Source: Georgenia subflava
GTDB lineage: Bacteria > Actinomycetota > Actinomycetes > Actinomycetales > Actinomycetaceae
Direction of reading: 5' to 3'
Assembly: GCF_009193155.1 (NCBI RefSeq)
Contig: NZ_VUKD01000003.1
Location: 558,001-622,000 of the forward strand
DNA length: 64,000 nt
Below, piece by piece: positions 8,908 to 19,984 of the stretch. Made by a program: the position numbers and the translations under genes. Below the pieces are notes generated by a model that worked only from the letters and a program-made list of their open reading frames with translations, did no database searches and was not told the origin of the DNA. Positions within the stretch are counted from its first letter, which is position 1. Every line of letters starts with the position of its first letter.

Positions 8908-9702
8908 GTGCTTCTGCTGCTGCCGCCCTCGGAGGGCAAGACCGCGCCCACGCGGGGCGCACCCGTCGATCTCAGCGCCCTGTCCGCCTCGGCGCTGACC
9001 GGTGCGCGGGAGCAGGTGCTCGGCCACGTCAGCGAGCTCTCGGCCCGCCCGGACGCCCCGGATGTCCTCGGGGTGGGCGCCGCCGTCGCCGACGAGGTCC
9101 GGCGCAACACAGCGCTGCTCTCGGCGCCCGCCGCGCCGGCGGCGAAGGTCTACACCGGGGTGCTCTACACGGCCGCCGGCCTCGCAGGGTTGACCGGCAC
9201 CGCCCGACGGCGTGCGAACCGCAGCGTACGGATCTTCTCGGGCCTCTGGGGCGTCCTGGGTCCCGCCGACCGCGTGCCCGCCTACCGGCTGTCAATGGGC
9301 GTCGACCTGCCGGGCACGGGCAAGCTGTCGACGTTCTGGCGCCGGCACCTGCCGGACGTCCTCGACGAGCAGGCGGCCGGAGACGTCGTCGTGGACTGCC
9401 GGTCGGCGACCTACGCCGCGGCCTGGCGCCCGCCTGCCGGTGCGGAACACGTGCAGGTGCAGGTGGTCCGCGAGTCCGGGGGGCGCCGTCAGGTGGTCTC
9501 CCACAACGCCAAGCACGCCCGTGGGGTCCTGACCCACCACCTGCTGGTGCGGGCGGGCACTCCCCCGCGCACGGCGGAGGAGCTCGCCGCTGCGGCCGAG
9601 GAGATGATCGACACGGCGTCCACCGTGGTCGGTGCCGTGCACGCCGTCGAGCTCGACGGCGTCCGCGGGCGGCGCACCCTCACCCTCGTCGAACGGGCGT
9701 AG
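8908..9702 (+). CDS. yaaA: YaaA family peroxide-stress protein (UPF0246)
   Basis: 264 residues; YaaA lowers intracellular free iron and limits hydroxyl-radical damage in E. coli. Family signatures: N-terminal LLLPPSEGKTAP, YTGVLYTA, IFSGLWGVLGP, YRLSMG and the C-terminal SHNAKHARG. The GTG at 8908 lies 6 nt after TACCAT (8896-8901), a leaderless arrangement; longer open frames run back through rnpB and are false. The stop at 9700-9702 is 3 nt from the stop of the convergent RNase HI gene. Confidence 0.93.
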   Translation: MLLLLPPSEGKTAPTRGAPVDLSALSASALTGAREQVLGHVSELSARPDAPDVLGVGAAVADEVRRNTALLSAPAAPAAKVYTGVLYTAAGLAGLTGTARRRANRSVRIFSGLWGVLGPADRVPAYRLSMGVDLPGTGKLSTFWRRHLPDVLDEQAAGDVVVDCRSATYAAAWRPPAGAEHVQVQVVRESGGRRQVVSHNAKHARGVLTHHLLVRAGTPPRTAEELAAAAEEMIDTASTVVGAVHAVELDGVRGRRTLTLVERA

Positions 9703-9705
9703 CTC

Positions 9706-11067
9706 TCAGGCGCCGAGCTCGGCGGGGCAGGCGACCACCGTCAGATCCCCCACCAGGTGGCCGTCCGCGCCGGCCTGGGGCCAGACCCGCACGATCGTGA
9801 CCGAGGCGGGCGGGATGCGCACGCTCGACCAGTGCGCCGCGGGCAGCTGCCCCACGAGACCGACGGCGGCACGGATCACGACGGTGTGCGCGGCCACGAC
9901 GACCGTGCTCCCCCGCCGGTCGGCGGCGAGCCGGCGCACCACGGCACCGACCCGGACGCCGACGTCCGCCATCGACTCCCCACCGGGCGGCCGGTGGTCG
10001 GGGTCCGTCGCCCACGACAGCAGCTGTCCGGGCCAGCCGGCCTCGATCTCCGGGACCGTGAGGGTGTCCCACGAGCCGAAGCGGCACTCGGCCAGCCGCG
10101 CCTCCGTGCCGGCTGTCAGCCCGAGCGGCTCGCCCAGCGCCGCGGCCGTCTCGCGGGTGCGCACCATCGGTGAGGCGACCAGCTGCGACGGCGTCGGCAG
10201 GTCGGGCCACAGGTCGGTCCCCACGCGGCGCACGATCGCCGCGGCGCCGCGGACCTGGCGTCGGCCGAGCTCGCTGAGCGGCGGTCCCGGGGTGTCCCCG
10301 CCGGAGTACCTGCCCGACTCGGTGTGGGCGGTCACGCCGTGCCGGACGAGCACCACGGTCACCGGCTCGCCGTCGTGCCGGGGCAGCGGGGTGCCGGAGG
10401 AGCGCGGGGCGTTGGCCTCGGCGGCGGCAGCCTCCTCGGCGTCGTCGTGCGCACCGGACCAGCCCGCTTGCTGCCCGTCCGCACGGCCGGCGCGGCCTGG
10501 ACCGCTGACGGCCGACGACGGGACGCGGTCCTCGGTGTGGTCACGGGCGATCGTCCCGCCGGAGTCCATCACGGCGTTCGCGAGGGCGTCGGCGGCGGTG
10601 TTCTGCGCCCGCGGCACCCACGTGTAGCGCACCTGGCCCGGCGGCAGGGCCTGGCGCGCCTGCTCGGCGAGGGCCGCCAGCTCGGCGTGCTTGATCTTCC
10701 AGCGGCCGCTCATCTGCTCGACGACGAGCTTGGAGTCGGCGCGGACCTCGACCACCGCGGCCGTGTCGATCTCCGCGGCGGCCCGGAGCCCGTGGACGAG
10801 GCCCGAGTACTCGGCGACGTTGTTGGAGACCACCCCGAGGAAGGCCGCGCGCTCGGCGAGCACCTCGCCGGACTCGGCGTCGCGGACCACCGCGCCGTAG
10901 CCGCCGGGCCCGGGGTTGCCGCGCGCACCGCCGTCGGTCTCGACGACGAGACGGCGCCCGGGCGCGGCCGGCACGTCGACCGACGCCTGCCCGTCCGGCG
11001 CCGGCGGCTCCTCCGGTCCGAGGTCGAACAGCCCGGGCTGAGCCGGCCCGTCGCCGGTCGCCGTCAC
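9706..11067 (-). CDS. Bifunctional RNase HI / histidine phosphatase (CobC-like)
   Basis: 453-residue two-domain protein. Residues about 38-170 are RNase HI: VETDGGARGNPGPGGYG, NVAEYSGL (catalytic Glu), RADSKLVVEQMSG and an Asp near NTAADALAN. After an Ala/Gly-rich linker, residues about 240-453 are a histidine phosphatase with VVLVRHGVTAHTE, a second His in VVAAHTVV and the Glu of RLAECRFGSWD. The same fusion is known in mycobacteria, where both RNase H and alpha-ribazole phosphatase activities occur. GTG at 11067 overlaps the preceding stop (GTGA), so translation is coupled to the upstream gene. Confidence 0.93.
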   Translation of the reverse strand: MTATGDGPAQPGLFDLGPEEPPAPDGQASVDVPAAPGRRLVVETDGGARGNPGPGGYGAVVRDAESGEVLAERAAFLGVVSNNVAEYSGLVHGLRAAAEIDTAAVVEVRADSKLVVEQMSGRWKIKHAELAALAEQARQALPPGQVRYTWVPRAQNTAADALANAVMDSGGTIARDHTEDRVPSSAVSGPGRAGRADGQQAGWSGAHDDAEEAAAAEANAPRSSGTPLPRHDGEPVTVVLVRHGVTAHTESGRYSGGDTPGPPLSELGRRQVRGAAAIVRRVGTDLWPDLPTPSQLVASPMVRTRETAAALGEPLGLTAGTEARLAECRFGSWDTLTVPEIEAGWPGQLLSWATDPDHRPPGGESMADVGVRVGAVVRRLAADRRGSTVVVAAHTVVIRAAVGLVGQLPAAHWSSVRIPPASVTIVRVWPQAGADGHLVGDLTVVACPAELGA

Positions 11068-11801
11068 TGCTCGTCCAGGCGCACCAGGATGTAGCCGTGC
11101 TCCTCGGACAGCAGGACCTCCTCGGGAGCGGCTGCGTCGATCGCGGCGAGCTCGCTGAGCGAGAAGTCGATCTGGGCGCCCTCGCTGCGGTGCCCGTGCA
11201 GCCCCACCACCCCCAGGCCGCCGGTGCGCGAGCGGGCGTACTCGTAGAGGTCCAGCAGGTCGCCGTCGATCCGGCCGGCGACCTCCGCCCGCTCCGCGGC
11301 GACCTTCTCGGCCTCGGCGTCGAGGTCGGCGAACGCGGCGTCCCGCTCGGCCGTGTGGCGCTCGACGTCGGCGGACAGCGCCTTCTCCTGGGCGTCCAGC
11401 TCGGCGACGCGTGCCTCCGCGGTCTCCATCCGCTCCATGATCTCCAGCTCGATCTCCTCGAGCACGCCCTGGCGCTCGGCGAGCTGGCCGAGCTCGTTCT
11501 GGAGCGCGACGAGCTCGCGGGAGAGCCCCTGCCCGGAGTCGAGCTGCTTCTGGTGGCGCGCCGCCCGGGACCGCACCTGCTCGACGTCGCTCTCGGCCTT
11601 GGTGAGCTCGCGGCGGGTGTCCGCGGCGACGGTGCGGGCCTCGACCTGAGCACGGTGCAGGTCCTCGGCGCGCCCGTCGAGCTCGGCGAGGGTGGCCAGG
11701 ACGGGCAGGGTGCGGCGCTGGTGCGCGAGCTTGGCGATGCGGGTGTCGAGGGCCTGGAGGTCGAGCAGCCGGCGCTGGTCCTCCACGGGGGCTGTGGTCA
11801 C
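11064..11801 (-). CDS. Coiled-coil protein of the C4 zinc-ribbon family, with the ribbon cysteines lost
   Basis: 245 residues. About residues 5-185 form a long antiparallel coiled coil (heptads rich in Leu/Ala/Glu), followed by the family's C-terminal ribbon region. In relatives the ribbon carries two CxxC knuckles (RCEGC and RCEDCGRILVR-like). Here the equivalent text is RSEGAQIDFSLSE and LLSEEHGYILVRLDEQ, so all four cysteines are replaced and the protein probably does not bind zinc this way. The fold-defining ending (GYILVR) is kept. GTG at 11801 follows GGAG and overlaps the Nif3 stop (GTGA); its own stop overlaps the RNase HI start likewise. Confidence 0.88.
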   Translation of the reverse strand: MTTAPVEDQRRLLDLQALDTRIAKLAHQRRTLPVLATLAELDGRAEDLHRAQVEARTVAADTRRELTKAESDVEQVRSRAARHQKQLDSGQGLSRELVALQNELGQLAERQGVLEEIELEIMERMETAEARVAELDAQEKALSADVERHTAERDAAFADLDAEAEKVAAERAEVAGRIDGDLLDLYEYARSRTGGLGVVGLHGHRSEGAQIDFSLSELAAIDAAAPEEVLLSEEHGYILVRLDEQ

Positions 11802-12979
11802 TGGCGTGCTCCTTCGGTGGTCGGCGGCTCGCTGCTGTTCTCTTGTCCGAGGTGCAGGTCCCACGGGTCGGTGACGAGCGTCGAGACGTGCAGGTCCAAC
11901 CTAGCGCCGCGCGCGGCCGCGCCGGAACGCAGCACCTCTGCCGCCCGGGGCAGCCAGGGCCACTCGCTGGCCCAGTGCGTGGCGTCCACCAGGTAGGGGC
12001 GCCCGCCGTCCAGGTGCTCCGCCGCCGGGTGGTGGCGCAGGTCGGCGGTGAGGTAGACGTCGGCGCCGAGCGAGCGCACCCGCGCCAGCAGCGAGTCGCC
12101 GGCGCCACCGCACACCGCCACGGTGCTGACGTCGGCGGACAGGTCGCCGCCCACGCGCAGCCCCTGGGGGGTGCGCGGCAGCACCGCGGCCACGCGGTCG
12201 GCGAAGTCCCGCAGCGTGAGCGGTCGGGGCAGCCGCCCGATCCGGCCGGTCCCGACGGCGGAGTCGGAGCGGGGCTGCTCGATCAGCGTCAGCGCCGGCT
12301 CCTCGTAGGGGTGGGCGGACCGTAGCGCGGCGAGCACCGCGTCCCGGCGCTCGCGCGGCAGCACGACCTCGAGGCGGTCCTCGGCGACCTCCTCGACCGT
12401 GCCGACGGCGCCGATGGTCGGGTCGGCGCCGGGCAGCGGGCGGAACGTCCCGGTGCCCGGGGAGGTGAAGGCGGCGCGCTCGTAGTCCCCCAGCCGGCCC
12501 GCACCGGCCGCCGCGAGCGCGTCGAGGAGCGTCGTCGTGCTCTCGCGCGGCACGAAGGTCACGAGGGTGTCCAGGGCCGGCGCCGGCAGCGGGTCGATCG
12601 GGCGCACGTCCTGGAGGTCGAGGAGGTCCGCCAGCGCGTGCGCGACACCGTCGACGGCGGCGTCGGCGTTGGTGTGCGCGGTGTAGAGGCCGCACCCGCC
12701 GGTGATCAGCGAGTGCACCGCCCTACCCTTGGGAGTCGTCGCCGCGACGGAGGACGTGCCGCGCAGGTACAGCGGGTGGTGCGTCAGGAGGAGGTCGGCG
12801 CCCCGGTCCAGCGCCTCGGCGACGACCTCGGGTGCCGGGTCGACGGCGAGCAGCACCGTGCGCACCGGGGCGGAGGGGTCTCCGGCCACCAGCCCGACGG
12901 CGTCCCAGTCCTCGGCCGTCCCCGGCGGGTAGTGCTCCTCGAGCAGGCCGATCACGTCGCCCAGGGTCAGGTCAGCCAT
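11798..12979 (-). CDS. Nif3-like dinuclear metal-centre hexameric protein
   Basis: 393 residues; conserved GTP cyclohydrolase I type 2 / NIF3 family (YbgI, YqfO), with an inserted PII-like domain in the middle, which explains the length compared with about 250 for the short form. Metal-site motifs: DWDAVGL, LLLTHHPLY, AHTNADAA, and the C-terminal GGAGDSLL. Biochemical role unsettled. ATG at 12979 lies 7 nt after TAGGCT (minus strand 12992-12987): leaderless and first gene of a three-gene overlapping operon with the zinc-ribbon-like and RNase HI genes. Confidence 0.93.
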   Translation of the reverse strand: MADLTLGDVIGLLEEHYPPGTAEDWDAVGLVAGDPSAPVRTVLLAVDPAPEVVAEALDRGADLLLTHHPLYLRGTSSVAATTPKGRAVHSLITGGCGLYTAHTNADAAVDGVAHALADLLDLQDVRPIDPLPAPALDTLVTFVPRESTTTLLDALAAAGAGRLGDYERAAFTSPGTGTFRPLPGADPTIGAVGTVEEVAEDRLEVVLPRERRDAVLAALRSAHPYEEPALTLIEQPRSDSAVGTGRIGRLPRPLTLRDFADRVAAVLPRTPQGLRVGGDLSADVSTVAVCGGAGDSLLARVRSLGADVYLTADLRHHPAAEHLDGGRPYLVDATHWASEWPWLPRAAEVLRSGAAARGARLDLHVSTLVTDPWDLHLGQENSSEPPTTEGARQ

Positions 12980-13018
12980 GTCCGCGAGCCTACGGCGTGG
13001 TCTGCCCCTCGTGCCGCG

Positions 13019-13717
13019 TCACGGTGCCGGGTGAGCCGCCGGCACCGCCCGGGCGAGCAGGCCGTCGACGAGGGCCGCCAGGCCGTCCGGATAGGTGTCA
13101 CGCGCTGCCAGCTCCGGCCACCGGTCCCCGATCGCGGCGAGGTGCGGGAGCCGGACCGCGTCGATCCCGCCGACGAAGAAGCCGTCACGGTCGACGGGCA
13201 CGACCCGGGCGCTGGTGCGCCTGGACCGCGCGCGTACGAGGATCTCACCGACCGTGTAGTACCAGACGTCGCGGAACACATCGACCGCCTGCTCCGGCGT
13301 GCACCCGTGCTCGACAGCGCCGCCCACGATGCTCTCCACGACCCGGAGGGCCGGCTCGTCGAGGCGGCCGAGGAAGCCGTCCACAGTCAGAACCTCCGCC
13401 GCCCACGGCCACGCGGCGAGGGCGTCGTGGATCGCGGTCGCCGCTGCGACGATGCGGTCCCTGGGCGCGCTCGGCAGATCGGGGTGCACCGTCTGCTCGA
13501 CGTGGTCGTTCAGCAGCTGGATCAGGAGGTCCTCGCGGTCACGCACGTGGTGGTACAGCGTCGTCGTCCCGACGCCGAGCTCGCCGGCGATCCGCCGGAC
13601 GGTCAGCTTGTCCCAGCCGTCCCTGTCGATGATCTGCCTGGCCGCGCTCAGGATCTGTGCGCGGGAGGTGGTCGGCGGCCGGCCGGTGCGGCCGGGCGAG
13701 GCGTTCGATCTGGACAC
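13019..13717 (-). CDS. TetR family transcriptional regulator
   Basis: 232 residues. N-terminal TetR helix-turn-helix: RAQILSAARQIIDRDG, LTVRRIAGELGVGTTTLYHH, VRDREDLL. The C-terminal ligand domain is of the TetR_C_11-like type by general pattern (weak call). GTG at 13717 was chosen because the next part, SRSNASPGRTGRPPTTS, is a normal flexible N-terminus. Divergent from the four-helix membrane protein at 13855 with a 24-bp imperfect palindrome between them that overlaps the opposite promoter, so it most likely represses that gene. Confidence 0.9.
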   Translation of the reverse strand: MSRSNASPGRTGRPPTTSRAQILSAARQIIDRDGWDKLTVRRIAGELGVGTTTLYHHVRDREDLLIQLLNDHVEQTVHPDLPSAPRDRIVAAATAIHDALAAWPWAAEVLTVDGFLGRLDEPALRVVESIVGGAVEHGCTPEQAVDVFRDVWYYTVGEILVRARSRRTSARVVPVDRDGFFVGGIDAVRLPHLAAIGDRWPELAARDTYPDGLAALVDGLLARAVPAAHPAP

Positions 13718-13776
13718 GTCCCCATCATTCCCTGCTCCGCCCGCGGCGCGAGGGACCCCCGGCACGACGAATCCCG

Positions 13777-13825
13777 TTGACCGACCCCGCGGACGGCGGT
13801 TACTTTCGGAACGCATTCGATAAGT
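13777..13825 (+). promoter_or_regulatory. Promoter and probable TetR operator for the gene at 13855
   Basis: -35 TTGACC (13777-13782) and -10 TACTTT (13801-13806) are separated by 18 bp. An imperfect 24-bp palindrome at 13802-13825, with outer arms ACTT...AAGT and 16 of 24 symmetric positions, starts inside the -10 box. Binding there would block the promoter. Confidence 0.6.
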
Positions 13826-13854
13826 CGCGGACCACAAGAGAGGACTGCCACCGC

Positions 13855-14313
13855 ATGACTGCAACCCACTATCCCCGTTCGGCCGTCGGGGCGATGTACG
13901 TCGGCCTGGCGCTCGCCGTCGTCGCGACGCTCGTCGTCTACCTCGACCAGGCCAGCTCCGACGTGCTGGCGGGTCACATCCGTGCTGGCTATCCCTCGTA
14001 CAGCCAGGCGCGCATCGACACGGCGGCCATGACCTACGTGATCTACCTGTCCGTCCTCGGGGCGCTCGGCGTCGCCGGGTGGCTCGGCTCGATCTGGGCG
14101 GCGCGCACCGGCAGGCGGTGGGCACGCTGGGCGGCGGCCGGGATGTTCACCCTCGGCACGAGCGTCGCACTGTTCAACCTGCTCGTCCGCGACACCTCCG
14201 GCGACACCGGCCTGCCGCCGCTCCTCGGCTGGGCGGGCATGCTGCCCTGCGTGGCCGGGCTCGTCGCGGTCGTCCTCCTGTGGCGCCGTCCAAGACGGAG
14301 CGGCGAGGCCTGA
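13855..14313 (+). CDS. Four-helix integral membrane protein, unknown function
   Basis: 152 residues with four predicted membrane segments (about residues 12-32, 63-83, 91-108 and 124-144) and a polar loop DQASSDVLAGHIRAGYPSYS between the first two. No characterised family recognised. ATG at 13855 has AGAGAGG upstream. It is divergent from a TetR gene whose likely operator overlaps its promoter, the usual layout of a regulator with its single target; a role in handling the TetR ligand is inference. Confidence 0.8.
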   Translation: MTATHYPRSAVGAMYVGLALAVVATLVVYLDQASSDVLAGHIRAGYPSYSQARIDTAAMTYVIYLSVLGALGVAGWLGSIWAARTGRRWARWAAAGMFTLGTSVALFNLLVRDTSGDTGLPPLLGWAGMLPCVAGLVAVVLLWRRPRRSGEA

Positions 14314-14400
14314 GCCGGTCCGACCCTGCGCAGGTCCGTCCACGCGGCGCTCGTGCGAGACGTCCGTGCACGCGGGGATCGTGCGAAACGATCGACGTTC

Positions 14401-14477
14401 TGGTGGGCCCGGCCGGTCTCGAACCGACGACCTCCGCGGTGTAAACGCGGCGCTCTGACCAACTGAGCTACAGGCCC
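14401..14477 (-). tRNA. tRNA-Val (UAC)
   Basis: Cloverleaf on the minus strand: acceptor GGGCCTG pairs with CGGGCCC, D-arm GCTCAG...GAGC, anticodon stem CGCG with loop TTTACAC (anticodon TAC at 14443-14441), T-arm with GTTCGAG, discriminator A and an encoded CCA (14403-14401). Confidence 0.95.
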
Positions 14478-14544
14478 CTGCGCACGTCGTGCGCCCGCAC
14501 AGCGTAGAGCAGGTCGCACGACCGGTGGCGCGCCGCGCGGCGCG

Positions 14545-15018
14545 TCACCGGTCGGCGAGTGCGGTCAGGGCCTCGCGGTAGGCGTCCAGGTCACGGGCCA
14601 CGCCCCGCGGGTTGACGACCGCCCAGCGGACCACCCCGTCGGCGTCGACCAGGAAGCTGCCGCGCAGCGCGTGGCCGTTGCTCTCGTCCAGCACGCCCCA
14701 GCTCCGGGCGACCTCGCCGTGGGGCCAGAAGTCCGAGAGCAGGTCGAAGCCGAAGCCCTCGGACTCGGCCCAGGCGCGCTGGGCGAACATGGCGTCGGTG
14801 GAGATGGCGAGCAGGCGGGCGCCGTGGGCTGCGAAGTCGGCGATGTTGTCGCGCAGCTCGCACAGCTCGGTGGTGCAGATCCCGGAGAACACGAACGGGA
14901 AGAACACCACGACGACCGGCCCGCCGCGCAGCGCGGACAGCCGGACCGGGGTGCCGTGGGTGTCGGGCAGCTCGAAGTCGGGGGCCTGCTGCCCGACGGC
15001 GAGGGTGAGCGTCGGCAC
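14545..15018 (-). CDS. Peroxiredoxin (AhpE/Bcp type)
   Basis: 157-residue cytoplasmic thiol peroxidase. Thioredoxin-fold motif FFPFVFSGICTTELCELRD contains the peroxidatic Cys48 and a second Cys53 five residues on; the conserved Arg is in the DESNGHALRGSFLVD region. The second cysteine may be resolving, so 1-Cys or atypical 2-Cys cannot be decided. GTG at 15018 directly follows the DUF3052 stop (15021-15019) with no gap, so the pair is translationally coupled. Confidence 0.93.
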   Translation of the reverse strand: MPTLTLAVGQQAPDFELPDTHGTPVRLSALRGGPVVVVFFPFVFSGICTTELCELRDNIADFAAHGARLLAISTDAMFAQRAWAESEGFGFDLLSDFWPHGEVARSWGVLDESNGHALRGSFLVDADGVVRWAVVNPRGVARDLDAYREALTALADR

Positions 15019-15441
15019 TCAGCGGCCCCTGCTGCGGACGGCGATCCGGATGCCGGACCACGTCTCGCCCGCGGAGACCGCCGAGGTGGCGTTCATGCCG
15101 GCGGTCCGCACGGCCTCCTCGATGTCGCCGGGGCGCACGTGTCCCGGCCGGCCCGGCTTCGGCGACAGCACCCAGATGAGGCCACCGTCGTCGAGGTTCT
15201 GCTGTGCGTCGACGAGCAGGTCCGTGAGGTCCTCCTGCTCGCCGTCGTCCGCGCGCCACCAGATCAGCGTCCCGTCGCAGACGTCCCCGTAGTCCTCGTC
15301 CACCAGCTCGGCACCGGTGGCCTCCTCGACGGCGCCCCGCACGTCGTCGTCGACGTCGTCGTCGTAGCCGAACTCCTGGATCACCTGCCCGGTGGTGAAG
15401 CCGAACCTGGTGCCGGCTCCCGCGCCCGCGCTGCCTGCCAC
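15019..15441 (-). CDS. DUF3052 domain protein
   Basis: 140-residue acidic cytoplasmic protein of unknown function, found beside aceE in many actinobacteria. Features: FGFTTGQVIQEFGYDDDVDD, LIWWRADDGEQEDLTDLLVD, WVLSPKPGRPGHVRPGDIEEA. GTG at 15441 follows an AGG-rich stretch. Divergent from aceE across 284 bp and coupled to the peroxiredoxin downstream. Confidence 0.88.
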   Translation of the reverse strand: MAGSAGAGAGTRFGFTTGQVIQEFGYDDDVDDDVRGAVEEATGAELVDEDYGDVCDGTLIWWRADDGEQEDLTDLLVDAQQNLDDGGLIWVLSPKPGRPGHVRPGDIEEAVRTAGMNATSAVSAGETWSGIRIAVRSRGR

Positions 15442-15725
15442 GTGTGTCCTACCTTTCCCTGGGTGGCTCGCTGCCACCCGTGCTCGGCCGCCCGGTGATC
15501 CGGCAGCGGCGTGTGTGCCCAACCTCACCGTAGTGCGAGCCCCGCGCGCAAGCGCGCAACACCGGCCGCGATCGGCCGGGATGTGGCTGTCGGCAGTATC
15601 ACAGTGCCAGCAGCGGGCCAAGGTTCGCCTGCTGGTGGGTCAAGGGACGACAATGGTCCTAGTCTGAATGTGCGCCAGAGCCCAGCGTCGTCACAGTCGA
15701 CGCCACGAATCGAAAGAGGGAACGC
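15442..15725. other. Divergent DUF3052/aceE promoter region
   Basis: 284 bases without a gene. A -10-like TAGTCT at 15660-15665 points to aceE, leaving a 5' leader of roughly 50 nt; I see no good -35. No riboswitch or operator recognised. Confidence 0.4.
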
Positions 15726-18470
<2,745 letters not shown>

Positions 18471-18492
18471 CCGTCGCCGCCTGACCGCACAG

Positions 18493-18522
18493 CGCCCCGC
18501 CGTCCGAGAGGACGGCGGGGCG
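18493..18522 (+). terminator. aceE terminator
   Basis: Perfect 13-bp stem (CGCCCCGCCGTCC / GGACGGCGGGGCG) with a GAGA tetraloop, 22 nt after the aceE stop. No U-tract, as is usual in high-GC actinobacteria. Confidence 0.85.
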
Positions 18523-18624
18523 TCGTGCGTTCCACGGACACCGTTTCGCACCAGCCCGACGCCGAGCCTCCACCCGACGCAACCGCACCCCCGTCGACAC
18601 ACACAACCCACCCACCACACCGCC

Positions 18625-18922
18625 GCCGACTGGCACGTTGTGCACCGTTCGCGAGCGGGATTATGGACGCGAACGTGTCACTCGACGACCGGGCGGGCTC
18701 CAGCGCCGCCGACTGGCACGTTGCGCACCGTTCACGGGCGGGATCATGGACGCGAACGTGTCAATCGACGACCGGGCCGGTTCCAGCGTCGCCGACTGAC
18801 ACGTTCCGCACCGTTCGCCAGCGGGATCCTCGACGCGAACGTGTCACTCGGCATGGCTGATGCGCCGAGCGACACCTTTCGGTGGCTTCTTGGCGTCCGA
18901 GAGGGTGCGCGACGTGTCACTC
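18625..18922. repeat. Tandem array of 83-bp palindromic repeat units
   Basis: Two complete 83-bp units (18625-18707, 18708-18790), about 90% identical, a third unit conserved over its first 60 bp (18791-18852), and a degenerate fourth palindrome (about 18869-18922). Each unit holds a roughly 50-bp inverted repeat bounded by TGRCACGTT and AACGTGTCA; in unit 3 the arms match over 10 bp (TGACACGTTC). Between palindromes lies a CGACGACCGGGC-like linker. No ORF, tRNA or transposase is associated. It lies just beyond the aceE terminator in a 550-bp gene-free stretch (18523-19073); the rest of that stretch shows nothing I can name. Confidence 0.85.
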
Positions 18923-19073
18923 GCCGGAGCCCACGGCGTGGGTCTCTCGGTATTGGGGTGGTGTCGGGCGCGCTCGGTACGGGCTCACAGGGTGGGCGTC
19001 GCCACGGGGGCGCGTCTCAAGGGTGGCTTCGCCTCGACGGCTGCGCACGGGTGGGCGGCGCCGCTGGGGCGAC

Positions 19074-19754
19074 TCAGGGGGCGGGCGTCGCCTCCCCGGC
19101 CGCGACGGCCGGCTCGAGCTCGGCCACGACGGCCTCGGCCGCCGCGCGGTCGGGCGCCTCGGAGAGGGCGTTGAGGTGACGGCGGGCGTCGAAGGGGCGC
19201 CCGGCCTCGAGTGCGGCGAGCACCACCTGACGACCGGCCTCGACGACGTGGTCCTGGGGCGCCCAGTGGCCCACACCCAGGCCGAGGGCCTCGCCGGGCA
19301 TGCCGGCCTCGCGCAGCATCCGTACGCTCTCGGCGACGGCGAGGCCGGTGTGCTCCCGCTCGCAGGCGCCCGCCAGGCGACGCATGGCACCCTCGTGGTC
19401 GTCCTCGAGAGAGAGGCGGCCCAGCTCGACCAGCGCGTACCAGGACCTCGGGTTGCCGGCGATCTCCTCGGCGAGGGACCACACCGCGAGATCCTCGGCG
19501 CGGGCCTGGTCCGCCGGCCGCTGGTCGGCGGTCAGCGGGTCGGCCGGGCCGACCCCGGCGGCGCGTCGGCGGACCAGCTCCGCCAGGGCGGCGAAGGCCT
19601 CGATGTTGTTCGGGTCGTCGATGAGCTGCGCACGCAGCGCGTCCTCCCGAGGTGCGTCGGCGGCCGGAGCGGCGGCTGACGGGCGGCGGGTACCGACGCG
19701 CGTGACCGGCTTCTTGCGCGAGAGCAGGGAGCGAAGGCGTGCGATCAACGACAT
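19074..19754 (-). CDS. TPR-like conserved actinobacterial protein
   Basis: 226 residues, mostly alpha-helical with repeated Ala/Leu helix pairs (FAALAELVRRRA, WYALVELGRLSLEDD, RQVVLAALEAGRP) resembling degenerate tetratricopeptide repeats. The basic N-terminus MSLIARLRSLLSRKK is amphipathic. No catalytic motif; function unknown. ATG at 19754 is the only good start. Divergent from fasR by 230 bp. Confidence 0.72.
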   Translation of the reverse strand: MSLIARLRSLLSRKKPVTRVGTRRPSAAAPAADAPREDALRAQLIDDPNNIEAFAALAELVRRRAAGVGPADPLTADQRPADQARAEDLAVWSLAEEIAGNPRSWYALVELGRLSLEDDHEGAMRRLAGACEREHTGLAVAESVRMLREAGMPGEALGLGVGHWAPQDHVVEAGRQVVLAALEAGRPFDARRHLNALSEAPDRAAAEAVVAELEPAVAAGEATPAP

Positions 19755-19984
19755 GTGCCCGACCTTATCCGGTGGCGGCGCACGCCGCCGGGTGACACTG
19801 GTCCGCTGACAGGGGCGGCTCTGCGCCGCGCCAGCGCTCCCGCACGCCCACGCGGCGGCCGCGGCGCGGTGCTGCCACGATGATCCGCACGAGCCCGGCG
19901 CCCACGGGGACGTGCGTCCGCCGGCTCCTCGCCTTTGTAGGCATCTGACAAGAACCGTCCCGGTCCTGACCTATGCTCACCCCC

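Noticed and set aside
8331-9800. Long plus-strand frames across rnpB into yaaA
   Set aside because: The first 380 bases are RNase P RNA and the rest is the wrong frame over yaaA.
18625-18852. The 83-bp array as a CRISPR
   Set aside because: Units are adjacent with no unique spacers of constant length, the repeats themselves diverge, and there are no cas genes.
18625-18852. The 83-bp palindromes as integron attC sites
   Set aside because: They lack the R-box/L-box core (RYYYAAC/GTTRRRY) and no cassette genes or integrase are present.
19973-19984. fasR start at ATG 19973
   Set aside because: That ATG is part of the TATGCT -10 element; ATG 19985 has the correct leaderless spacing.
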